Below, piece after piece: positions 33,694 through 46,562 of a stretch of DNA of 64,000 nucleotides. The DNA is taken from NCBI GenBank assembly GCA_905221605.1, contig CAJNDS010001779.1, positions 952,646-1,016,645 of the forward strand. The letters run 5' to 3'. Below the pieces are notes generated by a model that worked only from the letters and a program-made list of their open reading frames with translations, had not been told where the DNA came from and did not search any database. Position numbers and translations under genes: made by a program. This DNA comes from Symbiodinium natans. Lineage: Eukaryota > Sar > Dinophyceae > Suessiales > Symbiodiniaceae. Position 1 is the stretch's first letter; every line of letters starts with the position of its first letter.

Positions 33694-34805
33694 CTGGTCC
33701 CCTTTCCTAAGTTCGAAGGTTTAGGGCTTAGGGTTTAGGGTTTAGGGTTTAGGGCTCACACCGCTATACTTAAGTAGCCATGAACCTCCAAGTATCCCTG
33801 GCGGTTGGAACTGCGTCGGCCTTCTGAAACTTGGAATGGCGAAGCCCCAAAAGGCCCCCTAGAAACCCGACACCACAACACAACTCGACACCCTCAAAAA
33901 AACCGCAATCCCCTCTCAAAACTCAAGAAAACCCGACTCGACCCTAAACCCTAAACCCTGAACTCCCTTTGTGCGCAAGCAGCCGGCGATACCCCGCCAG
34001 ACCCTAGCCATGTCCTCCTGGGGGCCAGCTTAGGATTTCGGGTTTAGGGTTTAGGGTTTAGGGTTTAGGGCTGTCGGGGTTCGGAGTCCACGCTTAGGGC
34101 TTAGGGCTTAGGGTTTAGGGTTTAGGGTTTAGGGCTTTCTGGGGGGAGTCCAGGGTTCTTGCGTGTCGGGTGCTTCTGGGGTTCGCGGCTGTGGGGGGCT
34201 TCATTTCAAGGGCTTCTTGAAAAAAAGGGGTTTAGGGTTTAGGGTTTAGGGTTTAGGGTTTAGGGTTCAGGGTTTAGGGTTTAGGGTTCAGGGCGTTGTA
34301 AGCAGTTTGCATGCAAAGAGCTTCGGCCAGCAAGTTGAGCTTGGTGGCTCGTCTGGGGTTGAGGAAGTTTGGTTTTTTCCACCCAAAAACCCCAAACCCC
34401 AAACCCCAAACCCTTAAACCCTAAACCCTAAACCCCAAACCCCAAACCCAAAACCCAAAACCCAAAACCCTAAACCCTAAACCCTACCCCCTACACCCTA
34501 AACCCTAGCCCTAAACCCTACGTAACCCTAAACCTGAGGATGCAACTTACATGCACGGAAGAGCATCCTGACGTCGGCAGAGGCAGCGGCTGAAAAAGCC
34601 GCGATGCTTAAACCCCTGCCTACCTGGAGGTTCATGAGGTTCTTGTACAAGGTTTAGGGTTTAGGGTTTAGGGTTTAGGGTTTAGGGTTTAGGCTTTAGG
34701 GCTCATGGGTACTGGTTAGAAGTAGGGTTAGAAGCAAGGTAACTATGGTCATAACCTTATCTAGGGTACATGTCATCCTACTTGGATGTAACCAACCCTA
34801 AACCC

Positions 34806-34925
34806 TACTTGGATATTCATGGGTACTGATAACCCCCAATTATATGTCTACTTATAACCTAGTCAGAGGACTTGGGAGGCTTGCGGCAATAATTGGGGGT
34901 TATAAGTACCCTGAACCCCCAAGTA
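34806..34925. mobile_element. Family A palindromic element
   Basis: Ends TACTTGGATATTCATGGGTAC and GTACCCTGAACCCCCAAGTA. A second, array-interrupted copy starts at 34620 (TACCTGGAGGTTCATGAGG). Confidence 0.82.
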
Positions 34926-34995
34926 GGCCCTATAAGCCTTCAACAAACCCTGACCGTGACCCCTCAACCCTAAGCTCCTGGGATACTCCCTTAGC

Positions 34996-35034
34996 GCTTG
35001 TGACGCCAGTGTCCGGGTGGATTTGGTTCACGGC
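34996..35034 (-). CDS. Exon-like segment with histone H2B-like motif (QIHPDTGVTS)
   Basis: Minus reads AVNQIHPDTGVTS between ACTGAG|G and AGC|GCTAAG (GC donor). H2B proteins have KQVHPDTGISS at the start of the histone fold. No following H2B segment (NSFVND..ERIA) was found in the islands below, so this may be a diverged or partial histone gene or chance. Confidence 0.35.
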
Positions 35035-35229
35035 CTCAGTGGTTTAGGGTTTGGGGTTTAGGGTTTAGGGTTTGGGGTTTAGGGTTTAGGGCTGAGGGTT
35101 TTGGGGTGCCACAAAATTTCCAACCTGAAGCCGAAAGCCCAAGGGGCAAACCTCGAGGATTCTTTTGGGGTTCAGGCACAGGGGCTTGAGGGGTTTGAGG
35201 GCTTTGAGGGCGTTTGAGGTTCGTTTGAG

Positions 35230-35310
35230 GGTGTTTGGGGGTGTTTGGGGGTGTTTGGGGGTGTTTGGGGGGTGTTTGGGGGCGTTTGGCGGTGTTTGAG
35301 GATGTCGGAG
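35230..35310. repeat. Minisatellite (GGTGTTTGGG)n
   Basis: Decamer units with small length changes. On the minus strand it follows VAGRFLFCLIRLSSKARKCE (35337-35417, possible exon) in one open frame, giving a Pro/His/Thr-rich shadow protein. Confidence 0.85.
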
Positions 35311-35455
35311 GATGTCCGAGGATGTTTGAGGGTTTTGAGCTTAGGTCTTGTAGGGTTTCGCATTTCCGGGCCTTGGACGACAAGCGTATCAAGCAAAAGA
35401 GGAAACGACCGGCTACCTGACCAAGCTCGGGCTATGAGTCCCCTTTTATTTGAGT

Positions 35456-35760
35456 TCAGGGTTTAGGGTTTAAGGGTTTAAGGGTTTAAGGGTTTAAGGG
35501 TTTAAGGGTTTAAGGGTTTAAGGGTTTAAGGGTTTAAGGGTTTAAGGGTTTAAGGGTTTAAGGGTTTAAGGGTTTAAGGGTTTAAGGGTTTAAGGGTTTA
35601 AGGGTTTAAGGGTTTAAGGGTTTAAGGGTTTAAGGGTTTAAGGGTTTAAGGGTTTAAGGGTTTAAGGGTTTAAGGGTTTAAGGGTTTAAGGGTTTAAGGG
35701 TTTAAGGGTTTAAGGGTTTAAGGGTTTAAGGGTTTAAAGGTTTAAGGGCTTAAGGGTAAA
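35456..35760. repeat. Octamer array (GGGTTTAA)n, telomere-like variant
   Basis: More than 35 nearly identical GGGTTTAA units, an octamer and not the heptamer used elsewhere, with a degenerate right end (GGGTAAAA). Uniformity suggests local expansion of one mutated unit. Confidence 0.95.
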
Positions 35761-36248
35761 AGGGTAAAAGGGTAAAAGGGGTTAAGGGTAAAAGGGTTTA
35801 AGAGAAGAGGGTTTAAGGGTTTAGGGCCCTTCTTAAATCCCGACGATAATGCCCATGAACCTAATTAGTAGGGATTCCTGGAAAAATAAGACGCAAGTAA
35901 ACGTAAAGCCCCAAAACCCTCAAGCCCCACAAACCGAACCCCAAAACCGTAGCTGACAACTCCCAGATTCCAGAGTGACCTGCGAGAAATTCTGGCAATT
36001 CAATGGGGAACCTGTCCTAACCAGTTGAACAGAAAGGAAAACCCCAAACCCTACAAGTCCCCAAACCCTAAGCCCTTGAGCCCTAAAACCCTAAACCCTG
36101 ACCCCGTTGAACCCTAGAAAACGCTTGAACCCTAAATCCTCTAGAACCCTACTAAACCTCTCCTAAACCCCTAAACCCTAAACCCACCGAAACCCCTTAA
36201 ACTCCCCTAAACTCCCCAAACCCTTAAACTCCTTGAACCCCAAACCCC

Positions 36249-36335
36249 TACTTCTTGGAGGTTCATGGGACATGGTTGTCACATAATTTAGGGTACTCGT
36301 AGCCAGCTGCTTAGAAGTGCCTATAAACTTCAAGA
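36249..36335. mobile_element. Family A element, degenerate
   Basis: Ends TACTTCTTGGAGGTTCATGG and CTATAAACTTCAAGAG. Confidence 0.6.
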
Positions 36336-36473
36336 GATCCTCAACCCTGAACCCTAAACACCCCAAACAGCAAACCCTAAACCCCACACCCCACACCCTA
36401 AACCCTGAACCCTGATCCTCAACCCTAAGCCCTAAACCCCAAACCCCAAACCCTAAACCCTGAACCCCTACAC

Positions 36474-36554
36474 TCTGTCCTCGCACTCCGCGCGGCCATG
36501 AACTCGTACACCAACTGCCGGAGGATGCCAAGCTCGATGTACTCAAGCCCAAGC
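36474..36554 (-). CDS. Unassigned exon (LGLEYIELGILRQLVYEFMA)
   Basis: Acceptor CCAATCCCTAG|G, donor AGA|GTGTAG, about 27 codons. No family recognised. Confidence 0.45.
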
Positions 36555-36559
36555 CTAGG

Positions 36560-37010
36560 GATTGGTGGATTTCCTTGAGGGTTTGGGGTTTAGGGTTTGG
36601 GGTTTGGGGTTTGGGGTTTGGGGTTTGGAGATTTGGGGTCTAGGGTTTGGCGGTTGGGGTTTGGGGTTTGGGGGGTTAGAGTTTTGGGGTCTAAGGTTTG
36701 AGGGTTGGGGTGTGGGGTTTGGGTAGGGTTTGGGGGTTTGGGGTTTAGGGTTTGGGGTTTGGGGTTTGGGGTTTCGGGTTTAGGGTTTAGGGTTTGGGGG
36801 TTGGGGTTTGGGGATTCGGGTTTAGGGTTTGGGGCTTTGGGGTTTGGGGTTTCGGGGTTAGGGTTTAGGGTTTGGGGTTTGGGGTTTGGGGCTTGGGGCT
36901 TGGGGTTTGGGGTCTAGGGTTTGGGGTTTAGGCTTTGGGGGTGGGGGTTGGGGTTTAGGGTTTGGGGTTTGGGGGTTGGGGTTTGGGATTTGGGATTTGA
37001 GGGTGATTGG
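36560..37010. repeat. TTTGGGG / TTTAGGG mixed array
   Basis: Predominantly GGGGTTT units. It encodes GLGFGVWG-type shadow ORFs in every frame. Confidence 0.9.
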
Positions 37011-37189
37011 GAGGTTTAGGGTTTAGGGTTTAGGTTTTGGGGCTTGGGGTGTTAGGATTCTTTCTGGGATTGTTGGTTTTTCAATGTTTTTTATTGGGGG
37101 GAGGGAGGCGTGGGGTTTGTTTAGGGATTTATTTGTTGGGTGTACGAAGTTTAGGGTGTAGGGTTTCTGGCTCTGTGTGCGGGACAATG

Positions 37190-39170
<1,981 letters not shown>

Positions 39171-39222
39171 TTTTTTTTTTTTTTTTTGGGGGGGGGGGGG
39201 TGGGGGGGGGGGGGGGGGGGGC
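39171..39222. repeat. Poly-T then poly-G tract
   Basis: T17 followed by a long G run. It closes the GT block. Confidence 0.9.
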
Positions 39223-39335
39223 GCGGGGGTTCGGGTTTAGGGTTTTGGGCTGAATTTGCTGGGAAACTTGTTTTGGAGGGGAGGGGCTAATTGTCTAGGG
39301 CTTCGCGTGGGGGCCTGCCTAGTTCTTAGAGAGTT

Positions 39336-39446
39336 CTTAGGGGAGGGGGGTTCATGGGAGGTAGGTACCTAGGGAAGCCTAGGGAAGCTTAGGGAGCCTT
39401 AGGGATCTTGGGTTACATACACCCCCGTAAACCCCCCTCCCTTAAG
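39336..39446. mobile_element. MITE-like family F, intact copy
   Basis: Ends CTTAGGGGAGGGGGGTT and AACCCCCCTCCCTTAAG face each other; the interior GGGAGCCTTAGGGA...TTGGGTTACATAC is shared with 47538-47924 and, inverted, with 30893-30995. Confidence 0.7.
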
Positions 39447-39472
39447 CACCCTATAAGCTTAGGGTCTGGGAT

Positions 39473-39599
39473 TCTACTAATTGCTTAAGAACAAAAAAAA
39501 GAAACATATTCTTCCTTACTAAGGGTAAAGTTATATAGGGATAATTTTTCTGTTTGTTTTTTTGGGGGGTTCTTAAGCAAATGGTAGGATTTAGGGGTC
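39473..39599. mobile_element. MITE-like family G copy
   Basis: Inverted ends CTACTAATTGCTTAAGAAC and GTTCTTAAGCAAATGGTAG. Related copies lie at 55241-55376, with a fragment at 11077-11102. Confidence 0.7.
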
Positions 39600-40472
39600 A
39601 ATTCAGGGCTTCGGGGTTAGGGCTCCCTGAAGTTTAGGCCTTCAAAAACTTGCGGGGCGGCAGGGATCCTGTAGCTAAAGGGGGTTGCGGAGTTTGGGCT
39701 TGTAGGGTTTAGGGTTTAGGGTCTAGGGTTTTAGGATTTAGGGTTTAGGGTTTAGGGTTTAGGGTTTAGGGTTTAGGGTTTAGGGTTTGGGGCTTTAGGG
39801 TTTGGGGCTTTAGGACTTAGGGTTTAGGGTTTAGGGTTTGGGGCTTTAGGGTTTAGGGTTTAGGGTCTAGGGTCTAGGGTTTAGGGTTTAGGGTTTAGGG
39901 TTTGGGGCTTTAGGGTTCAGGGTCTAGGGTCTAGGGTTTAGGGTTTAGAGTCTAGGGTCTAGGGTTTAGGGTTTAGGGTTTGGGGCTTTAGGGTTTAGGG
40001 TTTAGGGTCTAGGGTCTAGGGTTTAGGGTCTAGGGTCTAGGGTCTAGGGTCTAGGGTTTAGGGTTTAGGGTTTGGGGCTTTAGGGCTTTTGCGAGTAGCA
40101 GGTGTAGGGTCTTGGAGTTTGGGGTGCAGGGTTTAGGAGTCCTAAACCCCAAACCCTAAACCCCAACGCCTAAACCCCAAGCCCCAAACCCTAAACCCCA
40201 AACCCCAAATCCTAAACCCCAAACCCCAAACCCCAAACCCTAAACCCCAAACCCTAAACCCCAAACCCTAAAAACCCCAAACCCTAAACCCCAAACCCCA
40301 AACCCTAAACCCAAACCCTAAACCCAGGAAAGTCGCTGCCCGACGTGCTCGCCCTCCTGCGCCTCCATCTGCCTGGTGCCTGGGTCCCGGAGCAACCCCC
40401 TAAACCCTAAACCCTAAACCCTAAACCCTAAACCCGAAACCCTAAACCCAACATCGGCATTCACAGCTACAC

Positions 40473-40529
40473 CGTTTTTGGCCGTTTGGCCCGGTCACTT
40501 GTGCTCAGGATGTTGGCAAAAGCCGTCGA
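40473..40529 (-). CDS. Unassigned exon (STAFANILSTSDRAKRPKT)
   Basis: Nineteen codons, phase 0 at both ends; acceptor GTCGAGAAG, donor ACG|GTGTAG on the minus strand. The plus frame is also open, so strand rests on splice sites and neighbours. Confidence 0.4.
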
Positions 40530-40685
40530 CTTCTCGACTTGTTGCGTGTGTTAGCCGGGGTTTAGGGTTTAGGGTTTAGGGTTTAGGGTTTAGGGTTTAG
40601 GGTTTAGGGTTTAGGGTTTAGGGTTTATGGTGGGAAGGGTGGTGCCGTTGTTGTGCGGCTTGTCGCGTTTTCTCTTGGGACTTAC

Positions 40686-40743
40686 ATCATCTTCGGCCCT
40701 TCTCGAGAAATGTGCTTGGTATTTTGCAGCAAGTTGGGGCACC
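40686..40743 (-). CDS. Unassigned exon (VPQLAAKYQAHFSRRAEDD)
   Basis: Acceptor AGCATCCCAG|G and a consensus donor GAT|GTAAGT. One of the best canonical splice pairs in the window. Confidence 0.5.
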
Positions 40744-40885
40744 CTGGGATGCTATTAGGGTTTAGGGTTTAGGGTTTAAGGGTTTAGGGTTTAGGGTTTA
40801 GGGTTTAGGGTTTAGGGTTTAGGGTTTAGGGTTTAGGGTTTAGGGTTTAGGGTTTAGGATTTAGGGTTTAGGGTTTAGGGATGGT

Positions 40886-40974
40886 CTGAGACCATAATTT
40901 CTCAACTCCAGGTGTTGTGTCGTGTGTAGTCCTCCTTATAGCTGCAGGCCGAAACATCGGCGTTCGCAGCATGT
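40886..40974 (-). CDS. Unassigned exon-like segment (MLRTPMFRPAAIRRTTHDTT)
   Basis: Acceptor CAAGAGCAG; open minus frame for the whole island. Upstream on the coding strand of 40686-40743, so probably the same gene. Confidence 0.42.
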
Positions 40975-41095
40975 CTGCTCTTGTGCTATAGGGTTTAGGG
41001 TTTAGGGTTTAGGGTTTAGGCTTGTCGCCCACCTTCATCGGTTTCACCAAACTCTTGCGAAGCACTCTGGACGGAGTGAACTTCTCTATACTCCC

Positions 41096-41170
41096 CTTAG
41101 AACCTTAATAAACATGCTGAATATCCTCTTGGGTTTTATATAAACAAAATAAAACCCAAGGGGGATATAG
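41096..41170. mobile_element. MITE family D copy 2 with 4-bp TSD (TTCT)
   Basis: Same ends as 28517-28617 (CTATAC... / ...TATAG), with direct repeats TTCT at 41092-41095 and 41171-41174. On the minus strand it interrupts what reads as one continuous frame if the element and one TSD are removed (AVCLAQ then KFTPSRVLRKSLV). Confidence 0.78.
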
Positions 41171-41675
41171 TTCTGTGCCAAGCAGACAGCAACTTGGAGA
41201 AAAAACGCAAGTTAGCCCGGAGATGCGTGCCGCCAACACCCCACCCTGCTTTAAACCCCTAAATCCTAAACCCCAATTCAACCCTACACCCTAAACCCTC
41301 ACAGAAAAGAAACGAGATTCAGGAAAACACGAAAAAACAGCAAACATCATAGTCAAAAACGTTAGAATACTCGAAAAACAAGGCCTCCAGCACGTCCCAC
41401 TCTCAAACCCCAAACCCCTAATGTTCTACAAACGCTCCAGGGCGGCGAGAGCCATACCCCTACACCCTGAACCCGAAGCCCTAAACCCTAAGCCCTAAAC
41501 CCTAACCCTAAGCCCTAAGCCCTAAGCCCTAAACCCTAAACCCTAAACCCTAAACCCTAAATTTAAGGGGTGCTTGATACGGGAGATCCAGAGCTCCCAA
41601 ACAACCAGGGAGAAAGGACCCGAGGCTTCCTAAACCTCAAGCCCTAAGCCCTCACTACGGGCTTGTGTAAGCTTT

Positions 41676-41815
41676 TTGAGGTTTAGGGTTTAGGGTTTAG
41701 GGTCTAGGGTTTAGGGTTTAGGGTTTAGGGTTTAGGGTTTAGGGTTTAGGGTTTAGGGTTTAGGGTTTAGGGTTTAGGGTTTAGGGTTTAGGGTTTAGGG
41801 TTTAGGGTTTAGGGT
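41676..41815. repeat. TTTAGGG array
   Basis: About 20 units. Confidence 0.96.
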
Positions 41816-41855
41816 CCTAGGGTCCTTGGGTCTTTGGGTCACCTTAGAGGGGGTC

Positions 41856-41915
41856 CTTGAATCCCAAGGTGCCCCAGGCGAAGAGAGACACCAGCACGGC
41901 AGCCGCGCGATTCAT
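41856..41915 (-). CDS. Candidate first exon with signal peptide (MNRAAAVLVSLFAWGTLGFK)
   Basis: ATG at 41915. The 20 residues have a basic start and hydrophobic core typical of a signal peptide, then an AAG|GACCCC (GA) donor. Upstream on the coding strand at about 42.9 kb there is a possible gene end (GLLSSNFLEGSEADST, stop near 42910), consistent with a boundary between two minus genes. Confidence 0.4.
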
Positions 41916-42427
41916 GGTTCGGGTCTTTGGCTTCAAGCATCGGCATCCGCGGTTTTTCTCGGTCTAGGGTTGAGGGGTTTAGGGTGTAGGGGTTTAGGGT
42001 TTAGGGTTTAGGATTTAGGGTTTAGGGTTTAGGGTTTAGGGTTTAGGGTTTAGGGTGTAGGGGTTTAGGGGTGTAGAGTTTAGGGTTAATGGGTTTAGGG
42101 ATGTAGGGGCTTAGGCGCTTAGGGTTTCAGGGGTTTGCCCCGCAAAAAGAACAAACCTGATAAACGGTCGGATAGTGACACCCCTAGACCCTAAACTCAA
42201 AACTCCCTAAGCTCCCTAAAGCCCTAAATCCTAAAACCCTAAGCTCCCTACACCCAATGAAGTTCGGATTGCGAGGGCGGGGGGGGGGGGGGTCGGGGGC
42301 AAGGAGGAGGAGGAGGAGGAGGAGGTGGAGGAGGAGGAGGAGTGATGGTACGCCTTGTGCTCTGCTCCATGCATTCCGAACCTCCTTGTGGTTTAGAGTT
42401 TTGGGAATTTGGGGTTTGGGGTTGGGG

Positions 42428-42793
42428 GAGTTTAGGGTTTGGGTTTAGGGTTTAGGGTTTAGGGTTTAGGGTTTAGGGTTTAGGGTTTAGGGTTTAGGGT
42501 TTAGGGTTTAGGGTTTAGGGTTTAGGGTTTTGGGTTTAGGGGTTTGGGTTTAGGGTTTAGGGTTTAGGGTTTAGGGTTTAGGGTTTAGGGTTTAGGGTTT
42601 TAGGGTTTAGGGTTTAGGGTTTAGGGTTTAGGGTTTAGGGTTTAGGGTTTAGGTTAGGGTTTAGGGTTTAGGGTTTAGGGTTTAGGGTTTAGGGTTTAGG
42701 GTTTAGGGTTTAGGGTTTAGGGTTTAGGGTTTAGGGTTTAGGGTTTAGGGTTTAGGGTTTAGGGTTTAGGGTTTAGGGTTTAGGGTTTAGGGT
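42428..42793. repeat. Longest TTTAGGG array in the window
   Basis: About 50 units over 365 bp, with only four imperfect units. Confidence 0.97.
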
Positions 42794-43245
42794 CTGGGTC
42801 GTGAGAGTTTTAGGGAGTTTGGGAGGTCTAGGGGCTCGTGATACTTTAGTACACTTGAGCCGAACTCACGGACATGCCAACCCGGAAGCAAGGAACCCGA
42901 ACCGAGGTGTTAAGTGCTATCTGCCTCAGAACCCTCCAAAAAATTCGAAGATAACAATCCCCATATTCCCTTACAAGGAAGAACATCTTTGGGGTTCAGG
43001 GTTCTTACACGAAATCGTAGAGAACTGGACAGGCTCGCAGGAGACCGGGGGAGGAGTCTTCTGGCCGAACACGGAATCTCGCCGTCAAAGCGTAAAGACG
43101 ATGACACCCCAAACCCTAATAAACCCGAATAAACCCTAAACCCTAAACCCTAGAAAGGCCCGGTTTACGGCTTAGGGTTTCGGGTTTAGGGTTTAGGGCT
43201 TAGGGTATGGGATGTCTTGGGTTAAGAGTATGTCGCCAAGACGAC

Positions 43246-43304
43246 CCTGCGCGCCTAAGTACGCATCCGACTCGTCGTCTGCAGAATCGTCGTTGACGCG
43301 CATC
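43246..43304 (-). CDS. Unassigned exon (MRVNDDSADDESDAYLGAQ)
   Basis: Acceptor GTCGCCGAG|G, donor AGG|GTCGTC; acidic, probably disordered. Confidence 0.45.
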
Positions 43305-44252
43305 CTCGGCGACGGAGCCGAAGAGTAGGGTCCTAAACCCAACCCTAAATCCTAAACCCTAAACCCCTAAACCCTCAACCCTTGGGCGTAAGGTCCACCT
43401 GGAGTAGCCTTGGGTTCAAGGCTTACCTGGACTAACCCGTACCTGAAAACGGGCAGGTCTGCCCGATTATTCTCATATGGCCGACCTTCAGTTCTTCTCT
43501 AAGGGGTTTAGGGTTTAGGGTTTAGGGTTTAGGGCTTAGGGTTTAGGGTTTAGGGTTTAGGGCTTAGGGCTTAGGGTTTAGGGTTTAGGGTTTAGGGTTT
43601 AGGGCTTAGGGTTTAGGGTTTAGGGTTTAGTTAGGGTTTAGGGTTTAGGGCTAGGGTTTAGGGTTTAGGGTTTAGGGCTAGGGTTTAGGTCCCTTAGAAG
43701 GGGACTCAGGGGACTTAGGGGGCTTACAATGACAATTCTCAATGGGGTTGCAAGTACCCTGAGCCTCAAAGTAGCTACATGGCCCCTTGGTATAGGCTTC
43801 AAAGGGTACCCCTTCTATGCACCCTTATAGACGGTTTGGGGTTTAGGGTTTAGGGTTTGGGGTTTGGGGTTTAGGGTTTAGGGTTTAAATTAAGGGCCCA
43901 TACATCAGAACCCTTTAACGGAGGTAGGGGACCATATTAAGGGCCCATGCAACTTCCCTTGGAAGGTCAGGGTCTAGAGGTCACACTAGGTAGAGTTTAG
44001 GGTTCAGGGCTTGGGGGACTCTCCGAAGCCGCATAACAACTGCCCTGACCCTAAACCCTGAACCCTAAACCCTAAACCCTAAACCCTAAACCGCCAAAAC
44101 CCTACTGTAAGCCCTACAAAGCCATGAGCTCCAGGGGGCGGGGGGCTGAGAGTGAAGTTTCCGGCGTGGCGACCTCTACCCGGAACCCTCAACTCTGGAC
44201 CTCCTAAACCCTAAACCCTAAACCCTAAATCCCTCACGGACCTCTCGGTTAC

Positions 44253-44311
44253 TCGGCTTGCGGGCCGTGGATCATGCGGCATGCAGTAGGCGAGGTGTCC
44301 GAAGTATCCTC
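44253..44311 (-). CDS. Unassigned exon (EDTSDTSPTACRMIHGPQA)
   Basis: The acceptor TTCTCCCGCGCAG|G is strong; donor CGA|GTAACC. Confidence 0.45.
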
Positions 44312-44719
44312 CTGCGCGGGAGAAGCTGCGAAACGCAACGCTGGATCCCCGGCCCCAAGCTCCCACGGTTTAGGATTTTAGGGTTTGGGGTTTAGGGTTT
44401 TAGGGTTTTAGGGTTTTAGGGTTTAGGGTTTTAGGGTTTTAGCGCAAACTGAGGGTTTAAGGCAAACTTCGGGTCCAAGGGTTTTAGGGTTGTAGGGTTG
44501 AGGGTATAGGGCGTAGGGTCTCAGGCAAGCACCGACATTCGGAGCAGCCCTATCAGAACTTGCCGCCAGCTGACCGCATTAACACAACATCCCCAAGCCA
44601 GGCTTGAGGTTGAGAGCTTAGGGCCTAGGGTGTCGGCTTAGGGTTTAGGGTTTAGGGTTTCGGGTTTAGGGTTTAGGGTTTAGGGTTTAGGGTCAAGCCT
44701 TCAGTCAGCAAAAGTTAAC

Positions 44720-44777
44720 CCTTTCTTCGGGGCTTGCGGCTGTCCTCGGTGCTGTCTTGGTCCGATGTCTCACTATC
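44720..44777 (-). CDS. Unassigned exon (DSETSDQDSTEDSRKPRRK)
   Basis: Acceptor GAACCCCCCAG|G, donor GG|GTTAAC; an acidic-then-basic low-structure segment. With 43246-43304 and 44253-44311 it may form one disordered region. Confidence 0.45.
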
Positions 44778-46249
44778 CTGGGGGGTTCACTAACCCTAAA
44801 CCCTAAACCCTAAACCCTAAACCCTAAACCCCAAACCCTAAACCCTAAACCCTAAACCCCAAACCCTAAACCCTCAGGGAGAGACTTGGTGCTTGGCAAG
44901 AAGGTTTTGGATCGATCTGCTCTTTACCTGGGGCATATCGTTCAGGAACTTGCATCAAGCTACAAGAATAAGGGTACGAGGGTTTAGGGTTTAGGGTTTA
45001 GGGTCTAGGGTCTAGGGTTTAGGGTTAGGGTTTAGGGTTTAGGGCTGGGTGCTCTACAACACTACTACGGCAACTGGAGCTTGAGCTTCCTAACACGAGC
45101 CCAGTTTCCTAGGTACCAGGGGTGCCTAGAAGCTCTTGTCTTTCCAGGATTGCGTCTACGATTCCTTACCTCAACAATCATCGCAACCCTAAACCCCCAA
45201 ACAGTCGGAACCTAAACACTGCATGCCTGTAGCCTTGCGGGCCCTACCGATGAACTGAGAGGTCGTCGTACTGGTTCCTAGTAGGGGATGATGGAATTAG
45301 GTACCTTGTATCCCCCGATAGTACCCTTTGAGGACTATACACCCTAAACCCTGAATCCTAAAACCCTACTGATTTGATGTTAGGTGTTTTGGGTAAAGCC
45401 GACATCTGCCTGGTGCGCCGAAACCGAGTAAAAAAAGAGTGATTTGTACACTCAAAAGGTAGCAGCGTGTCATGACATGTGCACAAGCATCTTGCGTGTC
45501 TTATACATCTCCAAGGATTCCTTCCCCGCAACCGAAAATATGAAAGCAAAAAAACAGGAAACATTCAATGTGGGTTAGGGTATGGAGCTTAGGGACTAAG
45601 GCCCCAAAACCCTATACCCTATACCCTATACCCAAAACCCCAAGCCCCAAGCCCCAAGCCCCAAGCCCCAAACCCCAAACCCCAAACCCCAAACCCCAAG
45701 CCCCAAGCCCCAAGCCCCAAACCCCAAACCCCAAACCCCAAACCCCAAACCCCAAACCCCAAACCCCAAACCCTAGCCAGGAGGCGCTGTCCGTGTTGTC
45801 GTTGGCTGGAGGCCCAAGCTCCTGAGGCATCGGAAGCATTAGGGTTTAAGGTTTAGGGTTTGGGGTTTAGGGTTTGGGGTTTTGGGGTTTAGGGTTTAGG
45901 GTTTAGGGTTTAGGGTTTCGGGATTAGGGTTTAGGGTTTAGGGTTGAGGGTTGAGGGTTGAGGGTTGAGGGTCTAGGGTTTAGGGTTTAGGGTTTAGGGC
46001 TTAGGGTTTAGGGATCCCAAACGCTAAGCCCTGAAACCCCAAAACGAGTTCTTCATCAGCAGAGGAGGGCCCTGGAAACTTTCTGGGTTTGGAGTTTAAG
46101 TCCTAAGCCCTAAACCCAAAACCCTAAGCCCTAAACCCTAAACCCTAAACCCGAAGCCCTAAGCCCCAAGCCCCAAGCCCCAAGCCCTAAGCCCTAAGCC
46201 CTAAGACCTAAGCCCTAAGCCCTAAGCCCCAAGCCCCAAGCCCCAAGGC

Positions 46250-46435
46250 CCCTAAGGCCCCTAAGGCCCCTAAGGCCCCTAAGGCCCCTAAGGCCCCTAA
46301 GGCCCCTAAGGCCCCTAAGGCCCCTAAGGCCCCTAAGGCCCCTAAGGCCCCTAAGGCCCCTAAGGCCCCTAAGGCCCCTAAGGCCCCTAAGGCCCGTAAG
46401 GCCCCTAAGGCCCCTAAGGCCCCTAAGGCCCCTAA
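46250..46435. repeat. Nonamer array (AAGGCCCCT)n
   Basis: About 20 nearly perfect AAGGCCCCT units inside a degenerate CCCTAAG array; one unit has G for C. Confidence 0.95.
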
Positions 46436-46481
46436 GCCCTAAGCCCTAAGCCCTAAGCCCTAAACCCTATCCCTGCCCCCT

Positions 46482-46562
46482 AGGGTGCCTCATCTTTGCT
46501 GCCATCTGCGGCGTTCTGATAGCCGCGGCTCCGAGGCGTGCTCGGTAAGACATTTGCCATGG
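46482..46562 (-). CDS. Exon-like segment beside a duplicated 25-mer
   Basis: The minus frame PWQMSYRARLGAAAIRTPQM is open through the segment; a second frame, MANVLPSTPRSRGYQNAADG, is also open to a TAG. The first 25 bp are repeated at 46649-46673 on the far side of a telomere-like array, so the original exon appears to have been split. Confidence 0.35.

Noticed and set aside
42801-43139. Plus ORFs of 72-112 codons
   Set aside because: Open on both strands; the minus strand has better splice sites (R|GTAAGA at about 43010) and agrees with neighbours. No domain recognised on plus.
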